In this document: one piece after another, positions 35,248 through 46,334 of the stretch
Position numbering within the stretch: position 1 is the stretch's first letter
Layout: every line of letters begins with the position of its first letter
NCBI RefSeq assembly: GCF_037392515.1
Contig: NC_090285.1
Span: 4,839,501 to 4,903,500, forward strand
Source of the DNA: Haliotis asinina
Lineage: Eukaryota; Mollusca; Gastropoda; Lepetellida; Haliotidae
Direction: 5' to 3'
DNA: 64,000 nt
Position numbers and translations under genes: made by a program
The notes under the pieces: model-generated
Told to the model about the DNA's origin: nothing
The model's input: the letters and a program-made list of their open reading frames with translations, nothing else
Databases searched by the model: none

Positions 35248-37539
35248 TTGACACTGAATAGATGCAGGTGGTCCGGGATGGATTTTAGTAGCTACAGATG
35301 CCTATGGAATACATTTAAGTCCCTATTCTTAGCAAAAAGAGACATTTTTCACGCCCAACAGAGGTCACTACTTATGGAGAACAGAAAGAATCCTAAAACA
35401 TTTTGGAAGATTCTGAAAAGACATAGAACTCCGATAGATCTGCCAAAAGGAATTAGTGCATACCAGTGGTTCAATCATTTTAAAAAACTGTTACATGTAG
35501 GTTCTAGAGACAGTATCGATGTTATCTCTGTTAAAGATAAGACATCTCATCTTTGCTTTGAACAGGATGCTTTGTGTTCGTATCATGGGGGAGATATAGT
35601 GATGATGGTCCAGAAGAACTGAACATTTCTTTTACTGAGTCTGGCAAATCTTAAACAAGGTAAATCACCTGGGGAGGATGGTATTCCAGGTGAGCTTTTG
35701 AAAAGCACTAAAACCTACATTGTTCCCTTATTAACACAAATCTATAATAGTCTTTTGGAATGTGGTATATTTCCAGCACAATGGGGTAAAAGTATTATCT
35801 GTCCATTATACAAGTCGGGAGATAAAAAGTGGATAATTATAGAAGGATTTCACTAATAGATACTCTGTGTAAAACCCTTGCTGCTGGTTTAGATAAGAGG
35901 CGCTTAGAACTTGGTGTGATAAGAAAAATATTATCTCAGACTTACAGGCTGGTTTCAGACCAAATCATTCAACTGTCGATCAAGTATTTTCCTTACAAGC
36001 AATGGTCCAAAAGTATCTCTCCAAGAAAAATGGTAGATTCTATTGTATATTCATTGATTTTAGGAAGGCATTTGATTGTATAAATCATAGTGTATTGTTC
36101 CAGAGTTTATATGATATTGGTGTTAGAGGTAGATTTCTGAAATTAATGATCTCAATGTATTCAGCACTTTCATCCTTTGCCAGAACACCCAGTGGAATAA
36201 CAGAGTTTTTTCAGTGTAATATTGGAACTAGGCAAGGCTGTATTTTAAGTCAGATAATATTTATCATTTTCATAAATCAATTATCAGTTATGCTTGAGGA
36301 GCAATGGGGAAATGGTCTTTTCATGTCCCAAGAGTGCCCAAATGTGGTTGCATTATTTTTTGCGGATGACATTGCCGGTGTTAGTGATACTGCTGCTCAG
36401 CTTCAAAGGAAAATAAACGTTTTGGAAAGGTTTTGTGACGAGACAGGAATGAAAGTAAACATAAATAAAACTAAAATTATGGAGGTCCTCTTAGGTCCTG
36501 TGAAAAATGGTACTATAAGGGGAAGAGAATAGAGGTTGTTAATAGCTATAGATACCTTGGTGTTGTGTTTACTCCTACCATATCGTGGACTAGAGCTCAG
36601 AGTTGTATAGCATCTCAGGCAAATAAGGCCTTAATGTCATTCTATGGTTATCAGTATAAATATGGAATAGTCTCCTGTATAGATGTATTTAAAGTTTTTG
36701 ATACAATGATTTTACCTATAGTTACGTATGGAGCAGAGTTGTGGGGTGTCCAGTATTCACAAATTGTTGAAAAAGTACATACACAGTAATGCAAGAGAGT
36801 ATTGAGGCTGAATAAATATACATGTAATGTTATGGCCTTGGGTGAATGTGGCAGGGTTCCCCTTCAGTATAATTACATGCTTAAGCCAGTTAAATACTGG
36901 TGTAATTTGATTACGATGGGTAACAACAGAATACCTTACCAAACTTATAGTATGCTTAAGTCACTTGATGATGTAGGGAGAATTACATGGGCATCCCATA
37001 TCAGAAATATTTTATTTCATTTTGATTTTGGTATTTTGTGGATAAATCAAGACATAGGAAATGTAAAAGGGTTTATCTCACTCTTTAGGCAGAGATTGCC
37101 TGATTGTTTGAACCAAGATTGGCACCATACTGTTTCACTGTTGAACAAATGTCAGATATACTGTCAATTTAAGACAATGTTGAATGTTGAAAGATATTTA
37201 TCTTTAGACATTCCATGGCATTACAAACATGTTTTAAGCCAGTTCAGATGTAATAATTTTAGACTTGCAATTGAAACGGAAAGGCATAATAATATACCCT
37301 ACTGTAATAGACTTTGTTCATATTGGCATGACAAAGGCATGTCATTAGTTGAAGATGAATACCATCTTTTGATGATCTGTCAGCGTTATAAAGATGCAAG
37401 AAATGAATGCTTACACTATATTTATATGAGTAACCCGTGTAGGGAAACCTTTATAAGACTTATGTCAAGTAAGGATGTAAACGTTTTGATAAGTATTGCT
37501 AAGTTTTTGAAAAAGGTACGTAAAATTAGAAGTGCATAA
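35248..37539 (+). pseudogene. LINE reverse transcriptase and C-terminal domain
   Basis: RT motifs: GKSPGEDGIPGELL (about 35660), FIDFRKAFDCINHSVLF, GTRQGCILS and ALFFADDIAGV. They are followed by YRYLGVVFTPTISW, ILPIVTYGAELWG and a long C-terminal part ending in YHLLMICQRYKDAR. Frame breaks lie near 35620, 36000-36070 and 36530. An in-frame TAA near 36787 separates 36565-36789 from 36802-37539, which are otherwise in phase. Confidence 0.88.
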
Positions 37540-37736
37540 ACTTCAGTTACTATTCTACAACTTAGATCCAGTTGATACTTGTCAGACACTTATAGTGTCC
37601 CTTTGTACTGGACAATTGCCAGACTTTGAATGTGTATTACCACTAGAGAGTCACTTTTTACCAGCATGGAACAAAAATATATATTGATAATCTATTCTGT
37701 AATATGGGCCATGGCCCGGTATACTGAATAAAGATA

Positions 37737-37766
37737 TCTGTCTGTCTGTCTGTCTGTCTGTCTGTC
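37737..37766. repeat. (TCTG)n 3' tail of the LINE
   Basis: Seven TCTG units directly after AATAAAGATA, marking the element's 3' end. Confidence 0.85.
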
Positions 37767-38399
37767 CTTAGAATAAATTAGAAATCTTTGAATACCATGT
37801 CTGAGTTCATATATTATGTAACTGTGAGGAGATGATAGTGTTAATTTCAGTGGGGGAAAACAGCTATTGACTTGGCCAGTAGGAGCTATAGCCAGTTTCA
37901 TTAGAACGGTTTCCACCGATTTTATCCATTTTTGGTTGCTTTTGTTTGTACAAGCTTCAGTACATAAGATTTGGTATAAAAGTTTTGACTGTTTTTGTTC
38001 TTTACCAGATACGAGTCTAACCAAGAAACATACCATACGGAATTTGATAGTGTCAGACTTTCCATAAGTGAATTCGCCTTTTTGTTTCAGCATGATTTGT
38101 CGAATGCCAGTAGATTTTGTTCATGGATTTTAGGAGGCACATGTATTTTATATTTCATTGCGCTAGTACTGAAACGTATCCATATTTGTATACTATTTGT
38201 TTTCTTTTTCTGTCACCTGTTGTATTGGTGAGCTCTGTTTTGATAGGATGTGCTGAATAAAAGGAGTTGCTCAATATTTGAACATTTTTTTCACCCTCAT
38301 AGACATACCTATGTCTCGAATAATCGATTAGTCGGATTTATTACTTGGTCTCCAGCGATTTGGCTCATCGAGATTTGACTGTAGTTAATAAGGGGTGGT

Positions 38400-39250
38400 C
38401 TTCAAAGCTCTCCGTTTATGACATATAATAGCGTGCTTCTGTTAACGGGAAGAAGTTTGCGTAAGAAGTTAAGAAGTAAACATGAACGGATTGTATATAT
38501 TTAGTTTTCAAAACCCCAGATTTTGCAGCCGTATAGCGGAATTGGCTTAACCATGGCATCAAAGAGATGCAGAAGGCATTTTAGGTTAAATATGCGACCT
38601 TTCGCAGAACGATATACATTGGCTTAGTAGCAGATTCCGAAAGGGCTTTTATAGAGGTGTTAAAAGAATTATTGTTCGTAAAAATTGGTTACAAGATACG
38701 TATAATCTTTGACATATTCGATGTCTGCACCATTCATTAGCATGATTTTACTCATATCTCTTTTTGTACAGAACTTTTGTACAAAAACGATTTTTTTTGT
38801 TTTGCTCGCGTTGATGGCTAAACTCCATGTTTTACTGTAAAGTGTAAGTGCCTCAAATCATTTCCAGATTTGGTGGTTCAAGGGTAATAATACTGTGTGG
38901 TCAGCAAAAAGAAGCGCGAATAACACGAAGGACATATCTAACATTCCGTCGAGTGACTTAGCCTTAACAGAATGACTGGGTCAAATTTGAGAATGTAAAA
39001 ACGGTTGCGGTTGTTAAAAAACAGTGAGAATACCATTGTGGAGAGTAAGTAAAATTTGAAAACAGACATGAATGGATAGCATTGTACACGTTAACAACAA
39101 TTCAAATTTACATGCCATCAATACCTTGTGCTGGTAACCTTTTCCATAAACCAATGCGTCCAACTTTGTCAAAAGATTTCTGAAAATCAAAATAGTCATA
39201 GGTCTGCTCCAAGGAAGGGAATATTTATCTTGTGACAATGACCTATCCGA
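38400..39250 (-). pseudogene. Non-LTR RT remnant
   Basis: Minus-strand pieces include TYDYFDFQKSFDKVGRIGLW (RT palm start, about 39210), an EWCRHRICQRL-type thumb region, and LLHLFDAMVKPIPLYGCKIW at about 38530, the C-terminal block of CR1/RTE-type RTs. Nearly every block is in a different frame, so it is a very old copy. Confidence 0.72.
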
Positions 39251-39930
39251 CGAGGACATTTACAGTAACACATTTACTTGTGTGATACTTACTAGAACTC
39301 TGAGTTTATGAACCGGACAATCAAGACGAATTTCACAAAAGGCAACATCCAACATGCCTATGCTATACTCAGAGAACGCTATCTGGGCTCTCTGGTTATA
39401 ATGGCTACACGATTAAAAACTATTTTTCATTATAAAGTCTCACAGAATATATGATTTGATATGCCATTGCTTGTTATCGTATACCTTTGCATTAGTGAAG
39501 AAAATGTGGACAACCATAAAGTTTATGTATTGTTATATTACAGTAAAAGTTGAGCGGATGGAGATATAACATGGTTCAGGCACTATGAGAGTATTAAGGA
39601 AAGTCACATGCAATGCATACTCATGTATTTACTGTTTTGCAATTCATCTTTGGAAATACCTGACAATGCAGTCAGGGCATACATGAACGGAGTGCTTGCA
39701 CGTACGAAAATGTACGGTGAGCATATGTTTCAAAGGTATAGATTTGTATGCAATATATGCCCAAAGTTTAGAAATATCTGCAAACATACGAAAACCCGGT
39801 CATTGAATGTATTTCTTAATGTATGCACGTTTATTTCAGTGGTGTACTATCCGGCTTTTGGTCCTGTGTAGAGTATGAGAGAGTAATGCTCAAATCTAAC
39901 GTGATTCGGCTGGTACAAATTGTCCCACTT

Positions 39931-40178
39931 TTACGCCACACTCTGCAATATTCCAGCTATATGGCGGCGGTCTGTAAATAATCGAGTATCGATTAGACAA
40001 TCCATAAATCAGCAGCATGAGCATCGATCTACGCAACTGGGAATCGATGACATGTGTCAACCAAGTTAGCGAGTCTAATCACCCGATCCCGTTAGTCGCC
40101 CCTTACGACTAGAATAGTCGCCATTTATGACAAGCATGGATTGCTGAAGGCCAATTCTAACCCGGACATTCACGGGTC
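39931..40178 (-). mobile_element. SINE copy, nearly full length
   Basis: Minus-strand sense. It contains the core with the GATCGGGTGATTAG and GACACATGTCATCGATTCCC blocks and the CCATATAGCTGGAATATTGC 3' region. The ACTC tail is missing. Confidence 0.85.
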
Positions 40179-40184
40179 AGACAC

Positions 40185-40460
40185 ACCGTCAGTATATGTA
40201 GTAGTCTCATTAGTGATTTCCAGAAACCTTGAACTTGTTTACACTCCCGAAATAAGTGGGTTATCATGTCAAGTACATATTGAAGGGAGAGGTGTCCTTA
40301 AAGTAGTTTTTTTTTATAAGAATGACTTTGATAAACGCCTGTGAATAATTCTGAATTGGAGCGATCTCAGTTTGGTATCTAAAGCTGTTTTTTATGTGTT
40401 TTACATTCATTTCTACCAAAGTACATGCATATATGACTAAATCAAGGTGAATGTCCCATG
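40185..40460. other. Duplicate of P450 upstream flank without a gene
   Basis: Homologous by eye to 54255-54580, which lies upstream of the second P450 gene (shared ACACACCGTCAGT, CTTGTTTACAC/ATTTGTTTACG and AAGGTGAATGTCC blocks). No P450 exon is adjacent on the expected side. Confidence 0.6.
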
Positions 40461-40611
40461 CTTTCAAGATACTTTGCGTCTTACAAAATATTCGGGAGGA
40501 CAAAGCATAGATCTGTAAACCGTTTTACAGCTGGTAATCTGGAACTAGAAATAACGGAGAGCTGTACTTCTTGGCAGGCTTCTGGACGAACATCTTCACT
40601 TCAGGATTACA

Positions 40612-40873
40612 GACCCGTTATGGTCCGGGGTAGAATAGGCCTTCAGCAACCCATGCTTATCATGAAAAGCGACTGCTTATCGTAAGAGGCGACAAACGGG
40701 ATCGGGTGGTCAGGTTCGCTGACTTGACTGATACATGTCATCGGTTCAGAATTGCGCGCATCGAGACTCATGATGTTGATTTGTGGATTGCCTGATCCAG
40801 ACTCGATTATTTACGGACCATCGCCATATAGCTGGAATATTGCTGTGTGTGGCGTAAAACTAAACTCACTCAC
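40612..40873 (+). mobile_element. SINE copy, full length, with target duplication
   Basis: Flanked by TCAGGATTACA (40601-40611) and TCAGGACTACA (40874-40884), an 11-bp duplication with one mismatch. The 5' end is GACCCGTTATGGTCCGGGGT and the 3' end is CTAAACTCACTCAC. Confidence 0.9.
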
Positions 40874-41155
40874 TCAGGACTACATCTAAAGCAGTATCTC
40901 AACAAGCAGAGCACAGTGATTGGTGATTGCAAGGTGTAAGGGAATCGGTGGAGTTGACTTCAACGTTTTCACCAAGTTGTATGATAATGTTGTCTTACCA
41001 ATTATTACATATGGAACTGCAATATGAGGTCAGAAAAGCTTCATTATATCAACGCTGTCCAGTACAGAGCAGGTGGGTTCTTTCTGGGAGTTGGGTGCTA
41101 TACCCCTTATGATGCAGTCCCCGGTGGGCTAGGGTGGCTTCCCCTTGGGATAAAC

Positions 41156-41157
<2 letters not shown>

Positions 41158-41237
<80 letters not shown>
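41158..41237. repeat. (TG)n microsatellite
   Basis: About 39 TG units. Confidence 0.97.
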
Positions 41238-41439
41238 ATTCAAACGATATGTTTATGTATTTTATGAAATATATAGACTAACGGCCAAATGAAACGCCAC
41301 CAAACTAAAACAATTGTAAATTGTTAAAATAATTGTCAGTCACACAACATGTCTATTCCCAGTGGACATTTGCACTTGCATTTCGTGTTTTGTTAATTAT
41401 ATCCCGAATTTACACCAATAAAACGGACACTATGACTAC

Positions 41440-41560
41440 ACCTATCAGAGAGGTGCACAAAGCCCGTAGTCTAAAATAACAGTTGTCCGACTTTGATTTT
41501 GTTGAAGACGGCTGAGCGGGTTAGGCGGTTGACTATGTGTGCTGGCAATTAGGTGCACCT
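41440..41560 (+). repeat. tRNA-related SINE-like fragment
   Basis: ATCAGAGAGGTGCACAAAGC and GGCTGAGCGGGTTAGGCGG match the repeat at 47136-47283 and 62740-62890. It is truncated before the B-box-like part. Confidence 0.6.
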
Positions 41561-41578
41561 TACGTCACTGTGACGTTC

Positions 41579-41587
41579 ATACATACC

Positions 41588-41667
<80 letters not shown>

Positions 41668-41675
41668 TACATATT
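41579..41675. repeat. (AC)n with TACA borders, microsatellite
   Basis: TACA units flank about 36 AC units. Confidence 0.97.
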
Positions 41676-41850
41676 GGACAAAATATACCCAAACAAACAC
41701 ACACAAATCCCAAAAACAGAAACCCAGTGTACTTGATACTTTATTTGATGCTCCTTTCAGTAAATAATTAACGCAACTGACATTTCCAAAAAGGCTGTCG
41801 TGACTATTGAAACACTTTTTCAATTTGGCTAAAATACAAAGAACACGTAC

Positions 41851-42175
41851 CTTTTCCCTTTGTTACAAAGCCCATTAAAGTAGAGTGCTGTCTGTCGCAG
41901 AAGACGTAAGCGTTCTTGACCATGACTTCTTTAAGGACGATGTAGCCATTGAGGACGATGAGAGACTTATGGAAGACATACAGACTGAAGATGTCGCCAT
42001 ACTTCTGTCCGAGGTTCTTAAGCAAAACCTGGGGATCAGTACCCATCGACAGGGCGTGCCCCACGAACGGAAAGAGAGGTTCGCCGGGCGAAAGTCCAGG
42101 TGCTCGCCGCGTTGATAGCACTACCAGCACCACGTCCAGAAATAAGGGAACTGTTATAACTCCAAAATCCAATAT
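41851..42175 (-). pseudogene. Orphan cytochrome P450 exon 1, start codon lost
   Basis: 325 bp that align to exon 1 of both complete P450 genes (331 bp) with a 6-bp deletion in the membrane anchor. The ATG is ATA and the following Trp codon is TTG. Otherwise the frame is open through [20 protein letters not shown] to a good donor (AAAG|GTACGT). The proline hinge reads GLSPGEPLFPF, with substitutions at conserved prolines. No exon 2, 3 or 4 lies between it and the next gene, so it is a lone duplicated exon. Confidence 0.88.
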
Positions 42176-42508
42176 TTTTGTCCGCTAGTTTCCAATCTGT
42201 CTTGGACCAGACCAGAGACAGAACGAGATTTAGTACATCGGTCGAGTGGCGCATTCTCAGTATTGACTGTGATACGGTTTATCGGTGTTTACACAGTGAA
42301 TCAGCCAAAAAATGTGCATGTCGTGGACATGTGCCAAGGAGCCTAAACCTATGATGGATTAAATGACAGTTTAACCGGATGGAGTGTACATGGTGACAGA
42401 GAAACCATTAGACGTCATACACTCGCAGAATACAGAAATAAAATATGAAATTAAATATCGTTTGGATTTATCCGTTGTGTCGTAAGAGCGAATATTTTTG
42501 TTGCTTAA

Positions 42509-43778
42509 AGGTCACATGCAGCCAAAAAATCAAACATACTTAAAACACATTTATCACTTATTCATGACATATAATATACATTGCTGCTTTTGAAAAAAAC
42601 AAATAAACACAATTATAAGCGTACAATCGCGATTCAGAAGTACAATATTTTGTACTTGGGCTTACTTCCCCCGAAACGAAGTCCTCGGGAGACCGAACAC
42701 AGTCATAGCGGGTGGATATGCACTCAAGTGTAACGACGGCTTCCGATTGGCTGTTTCATTTGCTGATATGCTGAGGGTTCATTGTGTGTACAGAAAGATG
42801 ATCTGTTTGATGGGCATTTTGGAAGTATAGCCAGTCACAAGGGAGTAAGATTCTTCATGGATAACAACTTCTTTTTGTGTACTTGATGCGTCGTTTCAGT
42901 ATGGATTCATATACTGTCGTCAAACAAAATCATATACACGAAAAGAAGTAGTAACATGAAGAGTGTATATAGAGATGTTGGGTTTGGAAAATACATGTTC
43001 TCTGAATTTGCGCTCGATCCAATCAAAAATCATGTCAGTAGAGATGGTAAACTACTGCGTGGCTGGAATCTGCCATTCGTCCAAGTACAAAGCAGGACTT
43101 GAAACTGACAAGAGTTTGCACCAGTTTACGTCAGATCCAGTCATCCGAAAAAAATGAATGTAGTTTGTTTGCTACCCACAGACATAAAAACATGTCATAT
43201 GTATCACACGTGCCTAATTACATAATGTGGCAGACACGGGACTCGGGTGCACGAGTCATAAATCAACTTATTTTCTTTATGTCGTGTAGTCTGATAGGTG
43301 TTAAGTTCAAATTGCACGTGGTCAGTGACTGAAGCTGTGTATTGCATGTTGTCTTTAGCAGACAGGCAGACAGACATGTTGGTGTGAATAAACCTGAGAC
43401 ACTGAGCTTTCTCTGTGACAGAGACTGTTTACCACAATCAACAAGTTGTTTTACGTAACGAGCAGATTATTTACTTGTTTGTGTACACAACCAAGATTAG
43501 ACTACTGCTCACGACCTCAGACGCTGGGCATGCATACTGTTTCAAGCTCCGCGAACCTATTCACTGCGCATGCGTTATGGACGCAGCGTAGCACAGCTGT
43601 TGAAACCAGTTTTCCACCCAGCGCTGGGGGGAATTTAGTGAAACGTTTGAACTCCAATTTCCCGGGCTTTTTTTTCAACTTTATAGGTTGAATTGGCATT
43701 TTTTATGATTTGTTTCGGTAAGTGCACACCGAAAGGTACCAGAATCTGCAAAGTTGTGTTTTACGTTGCATGTGACCT
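42509..43778 (+). mobile_element. TTAA-flanked DNA transposon with THAP fragment, Kolobok-like
   Basis: Ends AGGTCACATGCA...TGCATGTGACCT form perfect 12-bp terminal inverted repeats and lie between TTAA (42505-42508) and TTAA (43779-43782). Inside is a THAP-type zinc-finger coding fragment (43038-43157). TTAA duplications combined with a THAP domain fit the Kolobok superfamily as I recall it; piggyBac also uses TTAA. At 1.27 kb with no transposase catalytic core it is non-autonomous or internally deleted. Confidence 0.6.
43038..43157 (+). pseudogene. THAP zinc-finger fragment
   Basis: The ORF starts MSVEMVNYCVAGICHSS and runs to DKSLHQFTSDPVIRKK, then TGA. The Cys pair and the HxF(P) block match the N-terminal half of THAP domains. 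The TGA stands where THAP domains carry an invariant Trp, one base from TGG, so this copy is probably nonsense-mutated. The remaining Cys/His ligands are not seen downstream in frame. Confidence 0.65.
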
Positions 43779-43974
43779 TTAACTGTGTATAGAAACGGTA
43801 GCCACAATACAGGTCTTGCTTATGTACAAATTATGCTTCTTATGCTCAGTTTGCATGACCAAGACAGTCATTATTTGACTAATTTCAGTAGTTTCTCTGG
43901 ACTTGTCTTAATCCTTTCAAATTTCGATAGCTCCGTTGAACCAAACATAACGGGAAACCTTTATTTTGTTCTTT

Positions 43975-44528
43975 ATATCGGTAGTTTAGCGGTAATAACA
44001 GAAACACATCGGCCCTATCGGAAGCAATGTCGGTAATACTGGTGCCGATGATTACGAACAGCATGAACGTGCGCCATGAAGAAGTTTATGAGCCATAATT
44101 TTTCTTGCTACGAAGTGCAATTGACAAATTTAAACACATTTTACAAAAAAAATGATGTTATATCTGGCGCACGTTCGTAATCATCGGCACGACCTCGATG
44201 TTCAGATGTAAACAAACTACAGGGGCATGACTTGTGACGCTCTCCTAGAGTGACTATCTTTTCCTAAAAAATAAGCTATTGCCCCGACAACACCTCATAC
44301 CTAAACGCATTCAACACGGGTGGTCAAAGATGGATAAGTATAAAAATGTAATAGTAGAAACTAAAAACAAATCTCACCGAGACGGGTGCTTCTTCCAACG
44401 TTTTGCTGCGTGAGTTTCCGCTCGCGACCGAAAAATCTCCGAAGATGGCCGATCGTGTTTCCAGTATTACCGACATTGCTTCCGATAGGGCCGATGTGTT
44501 TCTGTTATTACCGCTAAACTACCGATAT
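43975..44528. repeat. Nested inverted-repeat element (perfect 68-bp arms)
   Basis: 43975-44042 and 44461-44528 are exact reverse complements. A second pair lies inside: 44042-44076 and 44165-44190, sharing GTGCCGATGATTACGAAC and GTGCGCCA, with a 9-nt insert in the left arm. No coding domain seen. It could be a foldback element, two nested MITEs, or a hairpin-RNA locus. Confidence 0.85.
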
Positions 44529-44984
44529 CGCTGCAATTGTTTCGCGAGTGGGCTGCGTTTGTTTACATTTGAGATGCAATTCCTTCAAATTTGCTGTAAT
44601 TCCTTCAATTACTTAGGGGGGCCTGAAGCTTAACGTTCTTCAGATGTTCCAAGACTCATCAATCGTGAGTTCCAAATTTAGAATCGTTCACCACCATATG
44701 AAGACCGCATAATGTAATACGCTATTTGTACAGAATGGACTCAACTAGTATTATATCAAGACTACCTTCTCGGCATGTTACTGCAGGTCTTTTGGATAAG
44801 TCGGTGTTACGTTACACATTATATGTCGAGTAGGCTGTTTTCTGAGCATTCATGCATTTAATAGTACTGTTGTCCCCATGTATATCAATGCCTGTCACTC
44901 CAAGAAGTAGGACGTTACGTAGTTTCATTGCACAGTTCCGGGTCTCAATCGCATTAAAATAACATAAAAAAATCCATATATACA

Positions 44985-46240
44985 CAACAACAGCATCAAA
45001 GTATAGCAATCTCGAGAATAACATGCAATCCCTTTTCCTATTTATTTCACGTATGCTTGAAGGTATAAAAGAACGGCAGGCCCTGTTTGTTCGTAATGTC
45101 GGTACACGCAGTCTACGGGCTGAAGAGAGAATGGAATATTCCGAAAATAGAACATGAGTCGGGTCTGTTAGAATTTTGTTTGTCATTTAGATAATTTGCT
45201 GCTCCTGAAAATATCCGATACATTCGGTAGACCCAGTCTTTTGATGAAGTGTTAAGAATTTTGAGCTATTTGGTTTTGTTTTGAACAGACAGGTTCCCAT
45301 ACCAGCAGAGAAAATCAAATGTTAGGACGGGCTGGATAAAACTTCTATAATGGTCTAACTTGAAGTGTTTTAATCTCCATAGAAAATGTCACAGATGCTT
45401 GAATTTATTTATATACTTGTTAGTGTTGAATTTCATTATCGTTTTGAATCTAAAATAATGCCAGTCGCGAGATATTTGTATTCATCAACAACTTCAGTGT
45501 CTTTATTATTTATGTTTACTGGTGAGTTAGATAACTTAACTTTCCCGGAATCAATTATTATTTCTTTTGTTTTTTACATTTAAAAACAGAAAATTTAAAT
45601 TGCACCACTCAACAAAGTCACTAAATTAATTTCTATAATATGCCTCAGATTTACTTATTATTCCCACCAGTGTGGCATCATCCGCAAATTTAACAGTAAA
45701 GGCAAATTGAGAGATACATGTACATCTACAATTGTTTGTGTAAGGAGTGAATACAAAAGGCGAAATAACACATCCTTGCTGAGCACCTGTGGCTGTATCA
45801 ACACGTGATGAAAAAGTACCATTTACACAAACAAACTGCAGTCTATCGACAAGGCAAGAATCGATCCATCTGATCAAATTTGGGTTAACATTCATATCTA
45901 ACAGTTCCTTCATTAATATATGAGGTTGAATGGTGTTAAATACCGAGCTGACGTTGGCAAAAAAAATTCTTACATATGTACCACAGTTTTCTAAATGTTG
46001 ATAAATGCTGTTCAAAAGTGTAATTGTCGCATCTTCTACACCCCTGCTGGCTCTGTAAGAAAATTGCAGTCGGTCTAAAAGCGGATTTACTTGATTCCAT
46101 AATATATTTTAATCAAACGTTCAAGGCATTTCATGGCAATAAAAGTCTGCAGTCATTTGTCTGCAATCATTGTTGATCGAGGGATCTGGTTCTTTTTGGC
46201 ACAAGAACAATCCTAGATGTCTTTTTTAAAAAAATGGGAA
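44985..46240 (-). pseudogene. Rex1/CR1-like non-LTR RT remnant
   Basis: Minus-strand order: LERLIKIYYG, LLNSIYQHLENCGTYVRIFF, FNTIQPHILMKELLDMNVNP, GAQQGCVISPFVFTPYTN and FTVKFADDATLVGII (45626-46015). Then come DEYKYLATGIILDSK (about 45460), a PVLTFDFLCWYG block (about 45330), and LRVPTLRTNRACRSFIPSSI (about 45070) at the C-terminus. Many frame breaks; the palm with FADD is the best preserved segment. Confidence 0.85.
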
Positions 46241-46334
46241 CAGTTTGAGTATTTATTGAAATTTGAAATAATGTTTGAAATTTGCATTCTTTCGATACCT
46301 CACGAATTCACGTGATATTCACTTGCAGTTATCC

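Larger units (their letters stand above)
33880..37766 (+). mobile_element. CR1/RTE-type non-LTR retrotransposon with TCTG tail (decayed)
   Basis: Endonuclease (34085-35031), RT (35640-36790) and C-terminal region (to 37539) are followed by a 3' UTR with AATAAAG and a TCTG-repeat tail ending at 37766. The 5' boundary is uncertain. Several frameshifts and stops inactivate it. There is no RNase H, unlike the I/Nimb-like copies. I cannot place the clade precisely without a phylogeny. Confidence 0.85.

Noticed and set aside
41024..41281. Cys-Val repeat ORF, and the matching His-Thr ORFs at 41537-41767
   Set aside because: Translations of (TG)n and (AC)n microsatellites without codon constraint.
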